Shown here: positions 62,052 to 64,000 of the stretch, in pieces
How positions within the stretch are numbered: the stretch's first letter is position 1
Layout: the number at the start of each line of letters is the position of its first letter
Assembly: GCA_002423185.1 (NCBI GenBank)
Contig: DIUX01000002.1
Span: 877,947 to 941,946, forward strand
Length of the DNA: 64,000 bases
Source of the DNA: Micavibrio sp. UBA6147
GTDB lineage: Bacteria; Pseudomonadota; Alphaproteobacteria; Micavibrionales; UBA1664
Reading direction: 5' to 3'
Made by a program: the position numbers and the translations under genes
Notes under the pieces: model-generated
The model's database searches: none
What the model was told of the DNA's origin: nothing
What the model saw: only the letters and a program-made list of their open reading frames with translations

Positions 62052-62079
62052 AAAGCCCCGTACGTGTGTGCGGGGCTTT
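62052..62079 (+). terminator. Terminator between fadB-like gene and hutF
   Basis: 9-bp stem AAAGCCCCG / CGGGGCTTT with a 10-nt loop, then TTCTTTAT; the partner strand also gives T3, so it may serve the convergent hutF gene too. Confidence 0.75.
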
Positions 62080-62083
62080 TTCT

Positions 62084-63478
62084 TTATAGCTGTGCGTAGA
62101 TTTTTTCGAGAGTTTTCTTATAACGCGCGCGTAAGGCGTCTTCATGTACGTGCCGCCCGTTTTGAACCATGAGGGTTCCGGCGCAGATCACACTGTGTAC
62201 GCACCGTTCTTGCCGCGCGAAAACATAACGGTCAAAAACATCGTCAACCGCACATCCATCAAAGCACGGCGCATCCGCATCAAGAACAACAAAATCCGCA
62301 AAGCGCCCAACCGCGATGGCACCAATCGGCGCGTCCATTGAAGAGGCTCCACCCTTGAGGGCTTGGGAATATAAGTAGAGTGCGGGGGAGCGGTGTACGT
62401 CACTGGCGCTCAGGCTGCGTCTACGATGGGTGAGGCGCTGGGCGTACTCTATCATCCGCAGTTCTTCAACGGGATCAATGCTGATATGGCTGTCGGTGCC
62501 TATCGCGAAAGAGCCACCCTCGGCGATATAGGGTTGCAAGGGGAAAATCCCGTCCCCGAGATTGGCCTCGGTGGTGGGGCAAAAGCCGATAATCGCGCCC
62601 GATTTGGCGATAGCGCCGCGCTCTTGGTCGTTCAAGTGGGTTGCGTGAATCAATGTCCATTTTGAATCGACATCTATAGTGTCGAACAACCATTCCGCCG
62701 GCCGCTTGCCTGACCAGTTCAGAGAATCCTGTACTTCCTTTTCCTGTTCCGCAATGTGCATGTGAATATTGAGGTCTGGATAGGCGGGAATGAGCGCTTC
62801 CATCTGTGGCTGCGTGACGGCGCGAAGGGAATGAAAACTCATCGCGGTTTTGAGGCGACCTTGCGGGGCTGTGCGGGATTGTTCACTCAAAGCATGGTCA
62901 AGAAGCGTGCCGTACGTGTCCACTGTGTTGATAAAGCGGCGCTGCCCATGCTCATGCTGTACGCCTCCGAAATTGGCATGGCTGTACAGGGATGGAATCA
63001 TCGTCAGACCAATGCCGCTTTGCTTGGCCGCGCTTATGTGTGCTTGAAGCATGGCATTGGAATTGGCGTGTGGCTTGCCATTCGTGTCGTGGTGCAAATA
63101 GTGAAATTCACCAACCCAGCCGTAGCCGGATTTGAGCATTTCGACATACAGCCATGCGGCAATTGATTCAACATCTTCGGGGGTTAAGTGGTCAACGAAG
63201 GCGTACATTAATTGCCGCCATGTCCAAAAGCTGTCTTGTCCTTTGCGGGTTATTTTTTCGGCGTGCCCCGCCATGGCGCGCTGAAAGGCGTGGGAATGAA
63301 CATTCGGCATAGCAGGAATGACATAGCCATCCAAGATGAGAGCGTCATCGCAAGGGCGTACGTCTTCCGACATGTCGGTTGATACGGATGAAATCATGCC
63401 TTTGTCATCAACGTCAATCGTGACGTTTTCAAGCCATTGTAAACCGTCAAAGACATGTTTTGCGAAAAACCGTTTCAT
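62084..63478 (-). CDS. hutF: Formimidoylglutamate deiminase
   Basis: 464 residues. Amidohydrolase-fold enzyme with the metal-binding HSH in PNVHSHAFQRAMAGH, HIAEQEKEV, THLNDQE in the HATHL block, and IGTDSHISIDPVEELRM. These, with FWTWRQLMYAF and SLYSHANFGG, are those of HutF, which turns formiminoglutamate into formylglutamate in histidine degradation. It is divergent from hutI, 57 bp between starts. Confidence 0.94.
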   Translation of the reverse strand: MKRFFAKHVFDGLQWLENVTIDVDDKGMISSVSTDMSEDVRPCDDALILDGYVIPAMPNVHSHAFQRAMAGHAEKITRKGQDSFWTWRQLMYAFVDHLTPEDVESIAAWLYVEMLKSGYGWVGEFHYLHHDTNGKPHANSNAMLQAHISAAKQSGIGLTMIPSLYSHANFGGVQHEHGQRRFINTVDTYGTLLDHALSEQSRTAPQGRLKTAMSFHSLRAVTQPQMEALIPAYPDLNIHMHIAEQEKEVQDSLNWSGKRPAEWLFDTIDVDSKWTLIHATHLNDQERGAIAKSGAIIGFCPTTEANLGDGIFPLQPYIAEGGSFAIGTDSHISIDPVEELRMIEYAQRLTHRRRSLSASDVHRSPALYLYSQALKGGASSMDAPIGAIAVGRFADFVVLDADAPCFDGCAVDDVFDRYVFARQERCVHSVICAGTLMVQNGRHVHEDALRARYKKTLEKIYAQL

Positions 63479-63491
63479 CCGCTATCCTGTG

Positions 63492-63510
63492 TTCCTGTAG
63501 GAAATATTTC
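63492..63510 (+). promoter_or_regulatory. Overlapping palindromes between hutF and hutI, possible operator
   Basis: TTCCTGTAGGAA (63492-63503; 5-bp arms, 2-bp spacer) runs into the perfect palindrome GAAATATTTC (63501-63510) inside the 57-bp divergent gap. The position suits a repressor site such as for HutC, but neither palindrome matches the HutC consensus as I remember it. Confidence 0.4.
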
Positions 63511-63535
63511 GAAGCCGCCGTGACCAAAAGGATAC

Positions 63536-64000
63536 ATGAAAATGACCGACAAGACCATATATGATGCGCTGTGGATCAATGCCAATATCGCGACGATGGC
63601 GGGGGATGGATATGGTTTGATTCAGGGGGGGGCAATTGCGGTCGAAGACGGGCGAATCGCATGGATCGGAGAGATGCAAAACGCCCCGAAGGGCTCGTCC
63701 GCACGTCGTTTTGTAGATGTCAAAGGCGGGCTGATCACACCGGCCTTGATCGATTGCCACACGCATTTGATCTATGGCGGCGACAGGGCGGCGGAATTTG
63801 AGCAACGCCTGAATGGCTCAACATACGAGGACATCGCCAAGGCCGGCGGCGGGATTTTGTCAACTGTACGTGCGACCAGAGAGGCGAGCGAGGAAGGGCT
63901 GTACGTACAGGCGCTTCATCGCTTGACGATTTTGCGTAAAGGCGGGGTGGGCGTTTTCGAGATAAAATCCGGCTATGGACTGGATCTGGCCAGCGAAGAA
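63536..64000 (+). CDS. hutI: Imidazolonepropionase (5' part, cut by the window end)
   Basis: About 155 codons are present. AAGG precedes the ATG at 63536; a second ATG at 63542 is possible. Translation gives the N-terminal beta domain (YDALWINANIATMAG) and the metal-binding DCHTHLIYGGDRAAEFEQRL, then GSTYEDIAKAGGGI and KSGYGLDL, all typical of HutI. It opens the imidazolone ring to formiminoglutamate, the substrate of HutF. An in-frame eight-G run at 63625-63632 could be prone to slippage. Confidence 0.95.
   Translation, partial: MKMTDKTIYDALWINANIATMAGDGYGLIQGGAIAVEDGRIAWIGEMQNAPKGSSARRFVDVKGGLITPALIDCHTHLIYGGDRAAEFEQRLNGSTYEDIAKAGGGILSTVRATREASEEGLYVQALHRLTILRKGGVGVFEIKSGYGLDLASEE

Noticed and set aside
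1..64000. Insertion sequences, prophage, CRISPR arrays or tRNA genes
   Set aside because: No transposase, integrase, regularly spaced repeats or cloverleaf-like sequence was seen on reading both strands.

Overview
The window is a gene-dense chromosomal segment of about 64 kb with moderate GC. It carries 49 protein-coding genes, two of them cut by the window ends. I see no rRNA, tRNA, CRISPR array, transposase or phage gene. Gene content points to an alphaproteobacterium: the 1,600-residue NAD-dependent glutamate dehydrogenase, a fused PutA, FadB-like enzymes with the dehydrogenase half first, YceI/cytochrome b561 genes, and a PAS-type histidine kinase. The mix of genes (split glycine dehydrogenase, Ter-family genes, many lineage-restricted proteins) would suit a free-living or predatory Micavibrio-like member, but that placement is inference only.

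Layout. 1-1659: end of accB and accC (fatty-acid synthesis). 1790-4991: four poorly known genes, including a coupled His-rich membrane protein/Asp-rich protein pair and a tandem pair of paralogs behind a good promoter. 5327-11755 (+): PhoH-like ATPase, SCO1-like copper protein, DsbD/ScsB-like thiol-disulfide transporter, PAS histidine kinase. 11773-18283 (-): pilin-like protein, SDR-type epimerase, glutathione transferase, YceI, cytochrome b561, second YceI, xseA. 18359-24296 (+): putA, purD, and a cNMP-binding/EAL c-di-GMP phosphodiesterase. 24345-28188: tadA, an rRNA pseudouridine synthase with a very long disordered tail, rsmD, uppP.

28339-34115: a membrane protein with a degenerate nuclease-like domain, an unknown gene, an AlkD-like repair protein, then TerD-like / Ca2+:Na+ antiporter / TerD-like on the minus strand. 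34366-38199: tldD, rsmE, ubiA and an unknown gene behind a near-consensus promoter. 38384-43210: NAD-GDH. 43343-48819: SRAP peptidase, two lineage-type proteins, a TelA-like protein, and a 784-bp non-coding stretch with several inverted repeats. 49063-53502: complete glycine cleavage operon gcvT-gcvH-gcvPA-gcvPB. 53664-62015: a beta-oxidation cluster (fadE divergent from fadD, thiolase and fadB-like). 62084-64000: divergent hutF and hutI for histidine breakdown.

Taken together the segment is rich in amino-acid and fatty-acid catabolism (proline, glutamate, glycine, histidine, acyl-CoA), feeding the TCA cycle, plus envelope redox and stress functions. The parts least explained by known biology are the tandem paralogs at 3354-4991, the Ter/Ca2+/TelA set, the nuclease-like membrane protein, and the non-coding regions at 4992-5326 and 44833-45616.
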